Source: a virus. Taken from it: 64,000 nt of DNA. The position numbers and the translations under genes are program-made. Positions 27,194 through 36,400 of the stretch are shown piece after piece; the stretch's first letter is position 1; each line of letters begins with the position of its first letter. The stretch covers positions 1 through 64,000 of IMG/VR virus record IMGVR_UViG_3300032516_000009, one strand, 5' to 3'. The notes beneath the pieces are model-generated. The model did no database searches, had not been told where the DNA came from, and saw only the letters and a list, made by a program, of their open reading frames with translations.

Positions 27194-28012
27194 CTACAGA
27201 AATGTCAAAACCTGTTTGTTGAAATAATTGACGAATGTCGTATCTCCGACTCCACGCCAATATTCGTTGAGATCTTTAGTTTCTTTTCCGTTCAGAATGA
27301 CTTTAGGGTATTTGATATCATGTAAATTAATATGAGGCAGTTCACCAAATTTTTCTCGCAATGCTGCCACGCCCTTTCTTCCTCCAAGATCCAAATCCAG
27401 GCATGAATTTACATTCTGGACAAATCTAGAGATAAATTTTAGTTGATTAGCTCCAATGGAACTAGTAGTTAATGCCAATACATTACGCGAAACTAGACGT
27501 TCAAAGGTGAGCTGATCAAAAGCCCCCTCCACCAAGAACACCTCTTTTCTGGCCCATATGATATCGATATTCGGTCCCAATCCGAAGAAATAACCATATG
27601 GATAACGTCTAATTATGAATGTGTCATATCCTTTCGCGACCATTGATCTAATCTGAAAACCGATACATCCACCAGTATAATCAGTTAATGGTAGTACAAT
27701 ACATCCGCGAATTCGTCTTCCAATAAAGCGCTCACGTGTTTCATTGTCCCAAATAGACGACCATGTATTATATCTACAGCTGTCGCACCATAAATGTTTC
27801 TTTTCTCTGTTATTACAAATATCTGATTTATGTCCGGGATCTTTAGATGCGTCCGCACAATAATCATCAGGTATATAACCTATTCTATGTCTAATCCACT
27901 GTTCTTCAGATACGCATCTGCCAGTTAAATATGACTTAGCATCATCATTTTCTAAGAGAGCTGTAGACGCCCAATCTAAAAGATGATCAACAAAAGACAT
28001 CTGACCCCGCAT
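27194..28012 (-). CDS. DnaG-type primase catalytic (TOPRIM) protein
   Basis: The product has 272 residues. The TOPRIM core is seen as EVFLVEGAFDQLTF (157-170, catalytic Glu162) and CLDLDLGGRKG (204-214, Asp206/Asp208), as in DnaG primases. The upstream segment WIRHRIGYIP and GCIVLPLTDYTGGCIGFQIR is also DnaG-like. A four-Cys insert (C52, C66, C76, C79) may be a small zinc site within the domain. No DnaB-like helicase domain is attached. It would make lagging-strand primers. The start may be ATG codon 5. Confidence 0.75.
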   Translation of the reverse strand: MRGQMSFVDHLLDWASTALLENDDAKSYLTGRCVSEEQWIRHRIGYIPDDYCADASKDPGHKSDICNNREKKHLWCDSCRYNTWSSIWDNETRERFIGRRIRGCIVLPLTDYTGGCIGFQIRSMVAKGYDTFIIRRYPYGYFFGLGPNIDIIWARKEVFLVEGAFDQLTFERLVSRNVLALTTSSIGANQLKFISRFVQNVNSCLDLDLGGRKGVAALREKFGELPHINLHDIKYPKVILNGKETKDLNEYWRGVGDTTFVNYFNKQVLTFL

Positions 28013-28598
28013 CTGGACAAAATGCCAGACCGGATCTTACATTGTGTAATAAAATCCCGGTTCCTCCTCCGAGAAACTGGGTATACATGCCAACCATGTC
28101 TGGTCTGGAACAAAAAGTTGGGACAGAAATTTTTGCCGGAATTATATGGCAGTATTCATCATATTTTCTATTATCAATATTTAATTTGGATTTAAAGAAC
28201 TTTTTAATTTTATTCTGATCCCAAGAATCAGGGATTAGGCATGCATGGGGTTGGGTTTTTACCATCCCACTTCGATCACCAATATAATCCGCTGCTAATT
28301 TAGCAGCATTTGGTCCCATGAACATGTTATCCCATTTTTCAGATTGAGATAACATGATAGCTGCGTTAAACATCTCGGTAATAACATCATCCAACCGGTC
28401 AGAGTCATATTCAAATACCCCAACTCTAATTCGATTTTCACGAGTTAATTTCCTAGAGACTAAAAAACCGCCTCTGCTATTGCTGATGATGGCTGGTACG
28501 AATCCCGGATTAGCTGGGACCTCAATCATATATGGAGAGGCCGATAAACCACGCTTCGGTCTGTGTAAATCATGTTCTAGAATCTTTAATAGAATCAT
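27987..28598 (-). CDS. Hypothetical replication-block protein
   Basis: A 203-residue product with mixed alpha/beta sequence. Conserved-looking stretches include GFVPAIISNSRGGFLVSRK, KLAADYIGD and VPTFCSRPDMVGMYTQFL. The C-terminal GGGTGILLHNVRSGLAFCP looks like a glycine-rich turn followed by a strand. It overlaps the primase gene by 26 bases and the next gene by 29, so it belongs to the replication operon. I do not recognise the family. Confidence 0.55.
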   Translation of the reverse strand: MILLKILEHDLHRPKRGLSASPYMIEVPANPGFVPAIISNSRGGFLVSRKLTRENRIRVGVFEYDSDRLDDVITEMFNAAIMLSQSEKWDNMFMGPNAAKLAADYIGDRSGMVKTQPHACLIPDSWDQNKIKKFFKSKLNIDNRKYDEYCHIIPAKISVPTFCSRPDMVGMYTQFLGGGTGILLHNVRSGLAFCPDAGSDVFC

Positions 28599-29178
28599 CA
28601 GTCCACAATTCCTTAGGAAGATCAGATTCCGGTAATTGACATACAGAGGGTTCGGCTTTCATTCGTCTCTTACGCATTTTATCTATTAGTTTATGCATGA
28701 ACGAGGAAATGAACAAAATTATTTTATAAAACCACGATATTTTATATTTATATATCCTATCATTAACCACCCATTGAAGAGCCGCTATATCTGCATATTT
28801 GTCATATACATATTCATCATCTTCCATTAATTTATTAAACTGATCTTCTGCTTCTTCTGCTGAAATCTTTGGAAAGAACCATTTACAAGTTTCTGCTATT
28901 TGATTACGGTCGCATATAATACCAGGCCATGTCTTGGGATTTTGAGCCCCATACATACAATAGTATGCATCTTTCTCTTCCTGGATGAAAACGACCGTCG
29001 AAACTTGACGTGGCGCGAGTTCAATTTCTACAGTATTTCGTGTTTGATTAAATGGTTTTTGTGAATAATTATAAGTACAATTTACATGCGTTCTTTTCTG
29101 AGTGCTATCGATATGCTTCTTGGCATACCTAAAACGTAGTTTTTTAAGTCTCCTCTGAATCTCAGATTGTGATTTCAC
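28570..29178 (-). CDS. Hypothetical protein with possible membrane-proximal helix
   Basis: The product has 202 residues. A basic N-terminus (MKSQSEIQRRLKKLRFRYAK) is followed by a beta-rich region with KDAYYCMYGAQNPKTWPG. One hydrophobic stretch, WFYKIILFISSFMHKL (about residues 147-162), is flanked by Arg/Lys and could be a membrane segment or amphipathic helix. It overlaps the next gene in the replication block. Function unknown. Confidence 0.5.
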   Translation of the reverse strand: MKSQSEIQRRLKKLRFRYAKKHIDSTQKRTHVNCTYNYSQKPFNQTRNTVEIELAPRQVSTVVFIQEEKDAYYCMYGAQNPKTWPGIICDRNQIAETCKWFFPKISAEEAEDQFNKLMEDDEYVYDKYADIAALQWVVNDRIYKYKISWFYKIILFISSFMHKLIDKMRKRRMKAEPSVCQLPESDLPKELWTDDSIKDSRT

Positions 29179-29193
29179 GCTTCACCATACGTG

Positions 29194-29856
29194 TTATTGA
29201 TTCACGACATCGTAGCATACAACTTCTGCAGGAGTAAGAGACACACGCTTATTCAATTTCAAACTGGAATCTTTGTGTCCTTCATATGAAACATGTGCAT
29301 AGTTAACAAATTCATCATTATGGGTAACCATAAGAATGTTGATTCCGGTTTCTTCTGATAATCGTCGCATGAAATCTCCGGCCATCGGTACATAATAATT
29401 AGCCAAAGATGCTAATGACTCATCCAATAACAATAAATTCCCCATTTGCATGCGAGTCATAATAGCTAATCTTAATATGAATGATATAAATGCAACTGCC
29501 CCACCACCAAATGAATCGAGTGGATCACCTTCAATTCCATCGTTATCAATGGAAAATCGCATTGATAATCGATTATATTTTAATTCTTGATTGATTTTAA
29601 AAATCAAATTTTGATCATGGATCACACTCTGAAGTCCACTTGTTATTAATTCAGATATTGAATTAACATTATTTTCTAATAGATCTTCTAGCCATGTTTT
29701 AAAAATTTCAGAACTCTTCTGATTCAATTCCGCAGTATAATGATTTTGATCTATCAAAATTTTCTCAGATTGAATTTGACTTCTGATCAAATCCCTATAC
29801 ATCAATAGCCGTTCCGCTTGTCGTTTGAAATTATCGAATTTCTCATACAAAGTCAT
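29194..29856 (-). CDS. SbcC/Rad50-like ATPase, C-terminal lobe only
   Basis: The product has 220 residues. It contains an ABC signature region DSFGGGAVAFISFILRL (114-130), Walker B LLLLDESLASL (141-151) and the H-loop MVTHND (176-181). A short coiled coil precedes them. No Walker A (GxxGxGKS) or N-terminal lobe is present, so alone it could not bind ATP as a normal SbcC/gp46 protein. It may pair with a separate N-terminal subunit outside the window or be a remnant. The SbcD-like nuclease at 32098-33102 is the expected partner. It overlaps dnaN by four bases. Confidence 0.7.
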   Translation of the reverse strand: MTLYEKFDNFKRQAERLLMYRDLIRSQIQSEKILIDQNHYTAELNQKSSEIFKTWLEDLLENNVNSISELITSGLQSVIHDQNLIFKINQELKYNRLSMRFSIDNDGIEGDPLDSFGGGAVAFISFILRLAIMTRMQMGNLLLLDESLASLANYYVPMAGDFMRRLSEETGINILMVTHNDEFVNYAHVSYEGHKDSSLKLNKRVSLTPAEVVCYDVVNQ

Positions 29857-30962
29857 TGATGAACCCTCATGCTTTGCAAATAGTGTAATGACTTGACAGC
29901 GGCCCCCTCTCCTTGAGACACTTCAAGAATAGTAGGTGTTTTTTGATGATGGAACCTTAACACCACTATTTTTTCTATAAATCCAATCATATTGACCAAA
30001 ACATTGATTGGAAAATCCGCCTTTATCTCATCTCCTTTTACAAATTTAACCGGAAAATTTGATATTTCATCTTGTCCGAAGAACAATTTCATTTGTCCAT
30101 CCTGAGCATGGATCCCCAGTCGTTGAGTTCCCTCGATCACTAGGGATGCCCATGATAAATTCTTAGCGAATTGTTCTCTGTCAATAAATACTTCGGTTTG
30201 AAAATCTGCCGAGTCCAGGATGGTTAGAGCAGGTTTCGGGGTTGTAATCCTACCGAGGATAAGTGTAGACCCCGTCTCAGGATCAGCCACACATAATTTT
30301 TGCTCATTACAAGACAAATCGATCGTTGAACCTAGACATTTTGCACAAAATGCGCGAATTATTGGAATATCAGAACTAATAATAGATAAATCAAGTTGCA
30401 TTCCATCTAAAAATGCAATAGACCCATAATATCTAGCATTGGAAACCGCACAATTTTGGTCCGAATAGAAATGAATTTGATTTATGCGCATATCCTCTTC
30501 TGTCTTGGTCTCTTTTATCAGAGCGGAACAAGATATTTGGCGCAATAGGTTATCAAATAAATTTTTGTCGATAGATGATTTAGTTGCATCACCCAGACCG
30601 ACACTTGGGTCTGGCATCTTTATTCTAACTATCTTCTTGGGAATTGAGGCCCGTCTGATTTGATCTCCCCCCTGCATTTTTACGGATAAAGTCTTATCGT
30701 TCACGCCAATCGATACTGAATCTAATTCAGTATCGAATAAAGCAATTCTATCTAAACTAACATACGTTTCATTCAATTCAAAATCAGCGGGAGACGATTC
30801 AGCCGGGATTACTACTTTAATATATTTTCGTTTATCTGCAGATGATATGACCATTGATGAATTATCAAATTTGATGTTGAAGTCTCCTATCTCCGGTTTT
30901 ATGATCCTTGCCAGAGATAACCCATCCTTTAATTTTTTCGGATCAAAGATAAATTCGGCCAT
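29853..30962 (-). CDS. dnaN: DNA polymerase III beta sliding clamp (DnaN-like)
   Basis: The 369 residues are close to the usual DnaN length of about 366. The order of strands and helices fits three clamp domains: FIFDPKKLKDGLSLARIIKP at the N-terminus, IHFYSDQNCAVSNARYYGSIAF in the middle (a typical DnaN second-domain start), and FIDREQFAKNLSWASLVIE opening domain three. The clamp holds the polymerase on DNA. Phages more often use a T4 gp45-type clamp, so a bacterial-style one is notable. Genes for the three loader subunits are also in this window. Sequence divergence leaves some doubt. Confidence 0.72.
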   Translation of the reverse strand: MAEFIFDPKKLKDGLSLARIIKPEIGDFNIKFDNSSMVISSADKRKYIKVVIPAESSPADFELNETYVSLDRIALFDTELDSVSIGVNDKTLSVKMQGGDQIRRASIPKKIVRIKMPDPSVGLGDATKSSIDKNLFDNLLRQISCSALIKETKTEEDMRINQIHFYSDQNCAVSNARYYGSIAFLDGMQLDLSIISSDIPIIRAFCAKCLGSTIDLSCNEQKLCVADPETGSTLILGRITTPKPALTILDSADFQTEVFIDREQFAKNLSWASLVIEGTQRLGIHAQDGQMKLFFGQDEISNFPVKFVKGDEIKADFPINVLVNMIGFIEKIVVLRFHHQKTPTILEVSQGEGAAVKSLHYLQSMRVHQ

Positions 30963-30975
30963 GACTCTTCAACTC

Positions 30976-31269
30976 TCAAGATACTTCTTTTAGCATCGGC
31001 TGGACGATTTTTTCTGCTGCTTCAAGGTCTGCTTGGAAGGTGTCGAGTTTCACTGTCAAAACTTGTTTTAGTCGTCTTATTTCTTCCTTCAAGTTGCTTG
31101 GATCAAATCCAGCATCTTCAGCTAGTTTCATCAAGTTTTTGAGTTCTCTCTTCCTGGAATTTAACTCTGCTTCAACCTGCATTTTATTTTGTTGCAATGC
31201 TTCTCTTCGCTGGTTTAGTGCTTTAAATCTATTCTCTAATTCTTCTACCGATACTTCACGTTCTTCCAT
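30976..31269 (-). CDS. Small coiled-coil protein
   Basis: The product has 97 residues and is almost one continuous charged coiled coil (EELENRFKALNQRREALQQ, ELNSRKRELKNLMKLAED). It lies between dnaN and a Cas4/RecB-like nuclease gene, close to SbcC- and SbcD-like genes. It might be a detached coiled-coil piece or an assembly factor for that complex, but it carries no catalytic motif. Confidence 0.55.
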   Translation of the reverse strand: MEEREVSVEELENRFKALNQRREALQQNKMQVEAELNSRKRELKNLMKLAEDAGFDPSNLKEEIRRLKQVLTVKLDTFQADLEAAEKIVQPMLKEVS

Positions 31270-31277
31270 GAGATCTC

Positions 31278-32108
31278 CTAAATAGTCTCAACGTCTAGCA
31301 CAGAATTTTGAACTCTCCCAGTTTTAATCAATTTTTGTGCTGCAATATAAGATGTGCCCTCCTCACATTGTTGAACATACCCACATAAATTACAATAACT
31401 AGTAGGTTGAGAATCAAATTCTCCTTTGATGATTTGCTTAACTATATTGACTGTCTGTCTCAAATTAACACGAATGGAATCGTCATTATATGAAATCCAT
31501 TGAATAGGATCTTCAGGAAATTTCCAGAATATAAATCCTAATCTTGAAGGGGCAATATGGTATTTCAAAAAGAATTGAGCTGCATACCAAATTAACTGAT
31601 CAGGATCTACATATTTATCCCTCCATTGAGATCCCTTTCCATCTAATATCCATATTCTACCAGCATCGATATGTATAAAATCGGCTCTCCCGCCAATTTT
31701 GATTTCTAAATCATCGAATCGATATAGTGTATCTAATTTTACTTCAGATCTACTATTTGGTGATAATAATTTATTGTCCTTAATAGTTTTTACTCCATAA
31801 GTTACGAAGTATTTTAATTCCGCCAATAACTTTTCTTTAAATTCGTTATCTATTCGAATTTTATCTTTATCAAGAATCTTTTCAAGAGCAATATCTATTG
31901 AATTTAAACTGGCCTGAATGGCGTCAGGCTCAGCCCAAAATCGACGTTCATAAAACCATTCAAATACCTTGCCTATTACTGATCCAAACAGAGCAGATCG
32001 ACGATCAGAGATTTCTGGTTTACTGTCTATGTAGATAAGTTTATATCGTTTTGGACAGGTTAAATATGTTTTTCGTCCAGAATAACTAAGATATGAATTA
32101 TTCATCAC
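31278..32108 (-). CDS. Cas4/RecB-like PD-(D/E)XK nuclease with iron-sulphur cysteines
   Basis: The product has 276 residues. N-terminal SYSGRKTYLTCPKRYKL is the Cas4/AddB-type start with Cys18. The nuclease core is IGGRADFIHI (Asp143) and WILDGKGS (Asp156, Lys158; Asp stands where Glu is usual). The C-terminal CNLCGYVQQC supplies Cys239, 242 and 248, so four cysteines could hold an Fe-S cluster. Such nucleases resect or trim DNA ends in recombination. Overlapping sbcD by 11 bases, it probably acts in the same end-processing pathway. Confidence 0.78.
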   Translation of the reverse strand: MMNNSYLSYSGRKTYLTCPKRYKLIYIDSKPEISDRRSALFGSVIGKVFEWFYERRFWAEPDAIQASLNSIDIALEKILDKDKIRIDNEFKEKLLAELKYFVTYGVKTIKDNKLLSPNSRSEVKLDTLYRFDDLEIKIGGRADFIHIDAGRIWILDGKGSQWRDKYVDPDQLIWYAAQFFLKYHIAPSRLGFIFWKFPEDPIQWISYNDDSIRVNLRQTVNIVKQIIKGEFDSQPTSYCNLCGYVQQCEEGTSYIAAQKLIKTGRVQNSVLDVETI

Positions 32109-33102
32109 CTTCTGCCCCGGTTTCAGCTAGTTCTAATGTATTTAGAACTAGATTTTTAAGATCATCCGGGTAATCAGAATTCTGGAATTTTTTCACTTTT
32201 TCAGATAAACCGCCATCTTGAGAAAGAGCTAAATCTGAATAGAGCTTAGATATAAATTCGTTTAAATCCTTCCTTTCCTTCTCGAGCTGCTTCTTTCTGT
32301 CGAAATCGAATATTTCTGAAGCATCTCGACATGGAATTTCACAGGATTCAACACTTATGCCTTGTGAATTACATGTAATTAAACCGACTTTAGGTTTACG
32401 CTCGACATTTTCAAAACTTAGAGCGCCACGCGATATGGCTCCCAAATTTACAAATTTAACGCCACAATGTTCAGTTATTCCTTGATCCTTATGATAATGG
32501 CCAAATATATAAACATCTGGACATCCCTGAAAAATCAGATCTCGATAGTCAAATATCCGTTCACAAAAGAAAGACTGAATTCGTTCTTCTGGAGCATAAG
32601 CCGCTAATGCATGTATTACTGCTATAGTATAGCAATCATCTTCTTTCTTCTGTATTAACTCACGAAGTCCATCATAATCGAGATCAACAGTATACCCAAC
32701 TCCTATTACTCTAACCTTTAACGAATCAGCCAGAAACACTTCACTGGTTAATGAATAGAAAATCCCGGATTCAAGAATAACCCCAAGTGGTTGTTTCGGG
32801 ACAGTCTCGAGATTATTATGACTCAAATCATGATTTCCGGGTATCGCATATGTCGGACATGGGTACTGCCTATGAATAGCTGATGCTTGAGCCAATGTGG
32901 ACATCGTTGTCTTATTGGCTGCCTTTACATGGAAAAAATCGCCTCCCCTCAGCACCCCATCGGCTCTAAATTTACGAGCCGATTCGCCTTGCCATTCTAG
33001 TTTAGAAAGGATAGCGGAGCGATAGTCATCCTTCCGAAAACCTGGCGGAATATCGGCCAGATGTTCATCGGATGAAGTCAAAAAACGAATTTCGGACATC
33101 AT
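32098..33102 (-). CDS. sbcD: SbcD/Mre11-like nuclease
   Basis: This 334-residue metallophosphoesterase contains FLTSSDEHLAD (first metal motif), LRGGDFFH (52-58), YAIPGNHDLSHNN (GNHD at 89-92), AVIHALAAY and IFGHYHKDQG. These match SbcD/Mre11/T4 gp47 in order. The enzyme nicks and degrades DNA ends together with an SbcC/Rad50 ATPase. The half-SbcC gene lies about 2 kb downstream on the same strand. The gene is the first of the minus-strand replication block and starts next to a divergent sigma70 promoter. Confidence 0.85.
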   Translation of the reverse strand: MMSEIRFLTSSDEHLADIPPGFRKDDYRSAILSKLEWQGESARKFRADGVLRGGDFFHVKAANKTTMSTLAQASAIHRQYPCPTYAIPGNHDLSHNNLETVPKQPLGVILESGIFYSLTSEVFLADSLKVRVIGVGYTVDLDYDGLRELIQKKEDDCYTIAVIHALAAYAPEERIQSFFCERIFDYRDLIFQGCPDVYIFGHYHKDQGITEHCGVKFVNLGAISRGALSFENVERKPKVGLITCNSQGISVESCEIPCRDASEIFDFDRKKQLEKERKDLNEFISKLYSDLALSQDGGLSEKVKKFQNSDYPDDLKNLVLNTLELAETGAEGDE

Positions 33103-33126
33103 GGAAAATATACAATTACCAAATAC

Positions 33127-33155
33127 TTGACAATATGTAACTCATGTGTTACAAT
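33127..33155 (+). promoter_or_regulatory. Consensus sigma70 promoter for the RHH regulator
   Basis: TTGACA (33127-33132), a 17-base spacer and TACAAT (33150-33155) make a near-perfect host-type promoter about 75 bases upstream of the plus-strand ATG at 33229. An operator-like palindrome fills the spacer. Confidence 0.85.
33136..33153. promoter_or_regulatory. Operator-like palindrome between -35 and -10
   Basis: TGTAACTCATGTGTTACA is an 18-base palindrome with a single mismatched pair. It covers the spacer and the first bases of the -10 box, so a bound dimeric protein would block the promoter. The ribbon-helix-helix product of the next gene is the natural candidate. Confidence 0.7.
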
Positions 33156-33228
33156 CATACCATGCCATTATTTAAACAGGGTGATAAATTCGGAATTTTT
33201 ACTTAGTTTTAACTACTGGAGAACAAAA

Positions 33229-33417
33229 ATGAAAAAGAGTTATGCATTCAACCTTCGTCTACCAACAAACCTTGGGCAGAGACTAGAAAAAATTCAAGAA
33301 AAATTAAGCACACAATCTTTTGGGACAGATATAAATAGATCCAGTGTAATCAGAATGTTATTAGAACGTTCACTGCCATTGATAGAAAAAGAACTGAATA
33401 TTAACAGGAACTTATAA
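33229..33417 (+). CDS. Ribbon-helix-helix (Arc/CopG-type) regulator
   Basis: The ATG at 33229 has GGAG eight bases upstream, giving 62 residues (MKKSYAFNLRLPTNLG...). A beta-strand KSYAFNLRLP, helix LGQRLEKIQEKLS and helix NRSSVIRMLLERSLP make the ribbon-helix-helix pattern; the strand pairs in a dimer to read DNA. It is the only plus-strand gene in this stretch and has its own sigma70 promoter with a palindrome in the spacer. It is probably an early, self-repressing regulator. The frame extends further upstream but without a better start. Confidence 0.8.
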   Translation: MKKSYAFNLRLPTNLGQRLEKIQEKLSTQSFGTDINRSSVIRMLLERSLPLIEKELNINRNL

Positions 33418-33432
33418 ATCTGATTTCAGACA

Positions 33433-36400
33433 TCAGTTCTCCGATTGATCTGTACATTCGCTAATACATTCGCTAATCAGATCTGATAGCGAAGAATTTC
33501 TAACAGTTTCTCTGATGTTGTTGACGGCAAATAGAAAAGCTCGGGAATCCCCAAAAATAAATGCCTTCTTCTTGGCTCTCGTTAGAGCGGTATAAATCAA
33601 ATTGCGATATAACATATATCCATATTGCATAGTCATCGGCAACAAAACAAAATCAAATTCTTGTCCTTGCGTTCTATGCGCAGTGCATGCATATGCAACT
33701 TTCAGAACAGATCTCGCTTCTTCGATATTAAATGTGAAGATTTTATCTATATACCTCGGAGTTCCAGATTCATAATCAAACCAATTGAAAATACGAACTT
33801 CGACTTCATCATCTCTAATTGAAATTCGATGGACTTTCCCAACATCCCCGTTATAGATCATTCTATCGTAATCATTTTTGATGACCATAATACGGTCACC
33901 CTCATAGAGATCACAGGCTCCATGTTTAATCTTAGCTGCTTTATTTGCTGAATATTGAGTGTTTAGAACTTCTCGCAATTTACGATTTAAGTTATTAACT
34001 CCAAGATCCCCGTCATACTTCGGAGCGATAACTTGAAAATTGGATTGATTATTCCGCATGAGAGATGTGATCTTACACATCTCATCTATAACCTTATTTT
34101 TCTCAAAATTCAAGAATACGACTTCAGAATCTTTTTTGAAAGATATGTCAATATCCCGTCCAGAAAGAATAGCGTGAGCTATCTTAATAATGTCTGATTC
34201 TCCCTCCTGTCTGTATATCTGAGTTAGAGAAACATGAGGGATGATCGGATTTAGCATTAAATTATGTAGAACATAACCAGCTCCAACAGATGGTAACTGA
34301 GCCGGATCGCCAACAAAAATTAAAATTGTTTCATGAGAAAGAGATGAGATCAAATGATAAAGCGTATTTCCATCCACCATGGAATTCGATACTAATATAT
34401 TATTAGAAAAATAATTATGATTATCTTTTACCTCTATATCATACACATATTTTGAATACTGATCATTAGGAGTATATGTTGATATAGATTGAACATAATA
34501 AGAGCCAGTATCATTATAAGGTAAAAACTCTGGTATTTTATATCCTACTTTTCCCTGGATTTTATAGGACATGGAGTCAATAATATAAGGACGGATAATA
34601 TCGAAAAATTTAATGGATGACGCACAAGTTAATCGTATATAATAATGACCACGAGAGCCATTCCTATAAACAGAACCGTTCACTGCCCATTTATCTCGTA
34701 ACCAGTCAACTATAATTCGACATTCTATTTTTGAAAACCCTTCAGTATGAAGGTACGCGCAAATAGATGGATTTTTAGATCTTTTAGTCTTAGTTTTTGA
34801 CAACTGCCCATCATCCATATACCAAGCAGCCAAACCTATGGCATCTATTCGATCTAACCATGTTTTAGTTATGGTTTTTCTTCCATTCAAATATAGCAAA
34901 TCTTTAATATCTTCTAGTCCATCGATTTTCAATGTTGTAGAAGTCCATAAAAATTTATTCTTATTGAAACCACCTCTACATTTACGAATGGAAGAATGAA
35001 AAAGATTAGCCTTAAATTTTAAATAATCTTCTTGTAACTGACCATGAACAAATCTAATATTACATGATTGTTTATTTTTTCCATATTTTGAGATTGAAGA
35101 ATCACCCAATAAACTTCCCAATAAAAATGATTCCTGAAATGAATTAAGGAAACGACCATGAATGATAACGCGATCTTCTTTATTAATATCAGAAGCTCTC
35201 TTTAAAAGACCGCTATCCATGTATACTTTATGCTTACCTGTACATCTTAATATTCGAGTTCGATTATGTGATAATGTTTTGGATAACACGATTTTGTATA
35301 ATTCATTCTTTCTTTCGTATTTAAACCAGTTAGTAACTACCTTTGGCTCTATTTTTTTTGTTTTTTTATTATAAGATAATACCTCAACTTGCTCCTTACT
35401 ATTAACTATCGTTCCGATATATTTTTTACTACCATCAGCAAGATTTACAAACTGTTTGTATGGTAAACACATTTCATCGACAATTACAGCATCTACGTGG
35501 TATTTGTTACCTCGATTAAATTCCCATTCGCCCCCATATCCATACCCTAGAGCGCGATGGATGGTAAAAGCTGGGCGACCTGTCATTTGAGACAAACGTT
35601 TAGCCGCTATTCCAGTGGGTGATAATAAAATGTAATTAAGATTGTTCTCTTCAAATAAATGAACGAAAGCGGATATTAATAGCGTCTTACCAGTTCCAGG
35701 ATATCCGGAAACTACGCAAATTCGTGATTTTTCTAATAAGAAAAAAGCATTTCGCTGTTCATCGGAGAGAATAAGATTCCTCGTCGATTCAAATTTCTGG
35801 AGGATCTCATTCAAATTACCAAGAGATTTTGAGCCGCATCTGATAATCTCAGCCATACATTCTGCAGATTCCGATTCGTATATCCAATTATCATATAAAT
35901 ATATCCTATCATTATGGACATGTATATGTCCGGCTTCCTTTAAAAAATTGATAGATGAATATAGATCAGATTGCGATACATATTCACCATGGACGAAAGG
36001 CTCGAGCTTATATCGAGCAAAAATTTTACTTGCGTGTTCAAGTATTTGATCGGAAGTACAATACATATGGCCTTCTGATCGTGCCAAATCATCAATAACG
36101 AATAATATCAACGCATGGACTCTTCGTATGTCATCAGCCTCAATACCGAGTTTGCAGGCAGCAGTATCAGCCGTCTGAAATCCAACGCCAGGACACCCGT
36201 ATAAGTTATATGGATTCTCTTTTACTATTGAAATTGTGGTCCCACCGAATATAGTATACACAGATTTAATCTGGGCTGAGTTTAATCCGAGATCAGCTAA
36301 AAATAAAGCAGCCGTCCTGGTCTCATTAGACTTTTTCCACTCTTCAACTATGATTTTGGATTGAATTGAAGTTAGAAAATCTAATTTAGCTACTTCTTCA

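Noticed and set aside
27186-27260. Upstream extension of the metallopeptidase-like gene
   Set aside because: The longer start would overlap the primase gene, while the ATG at 27185 has a strong AGGAGG site and fits the family start.
31278-32108. Cas4 as evidence of a CRISPR system
   Set aside because: Cas4/RecB-like nucleases are common in phage recombination modules; no Cas1, Cas2 or array is present.
33420-33436. Hairpin CTGAT-TTCAGAC-ATCAG as a terminator between RHH and RecD2 genes
   Set aside because: Only five base pairs and no T-run; too weak to call.
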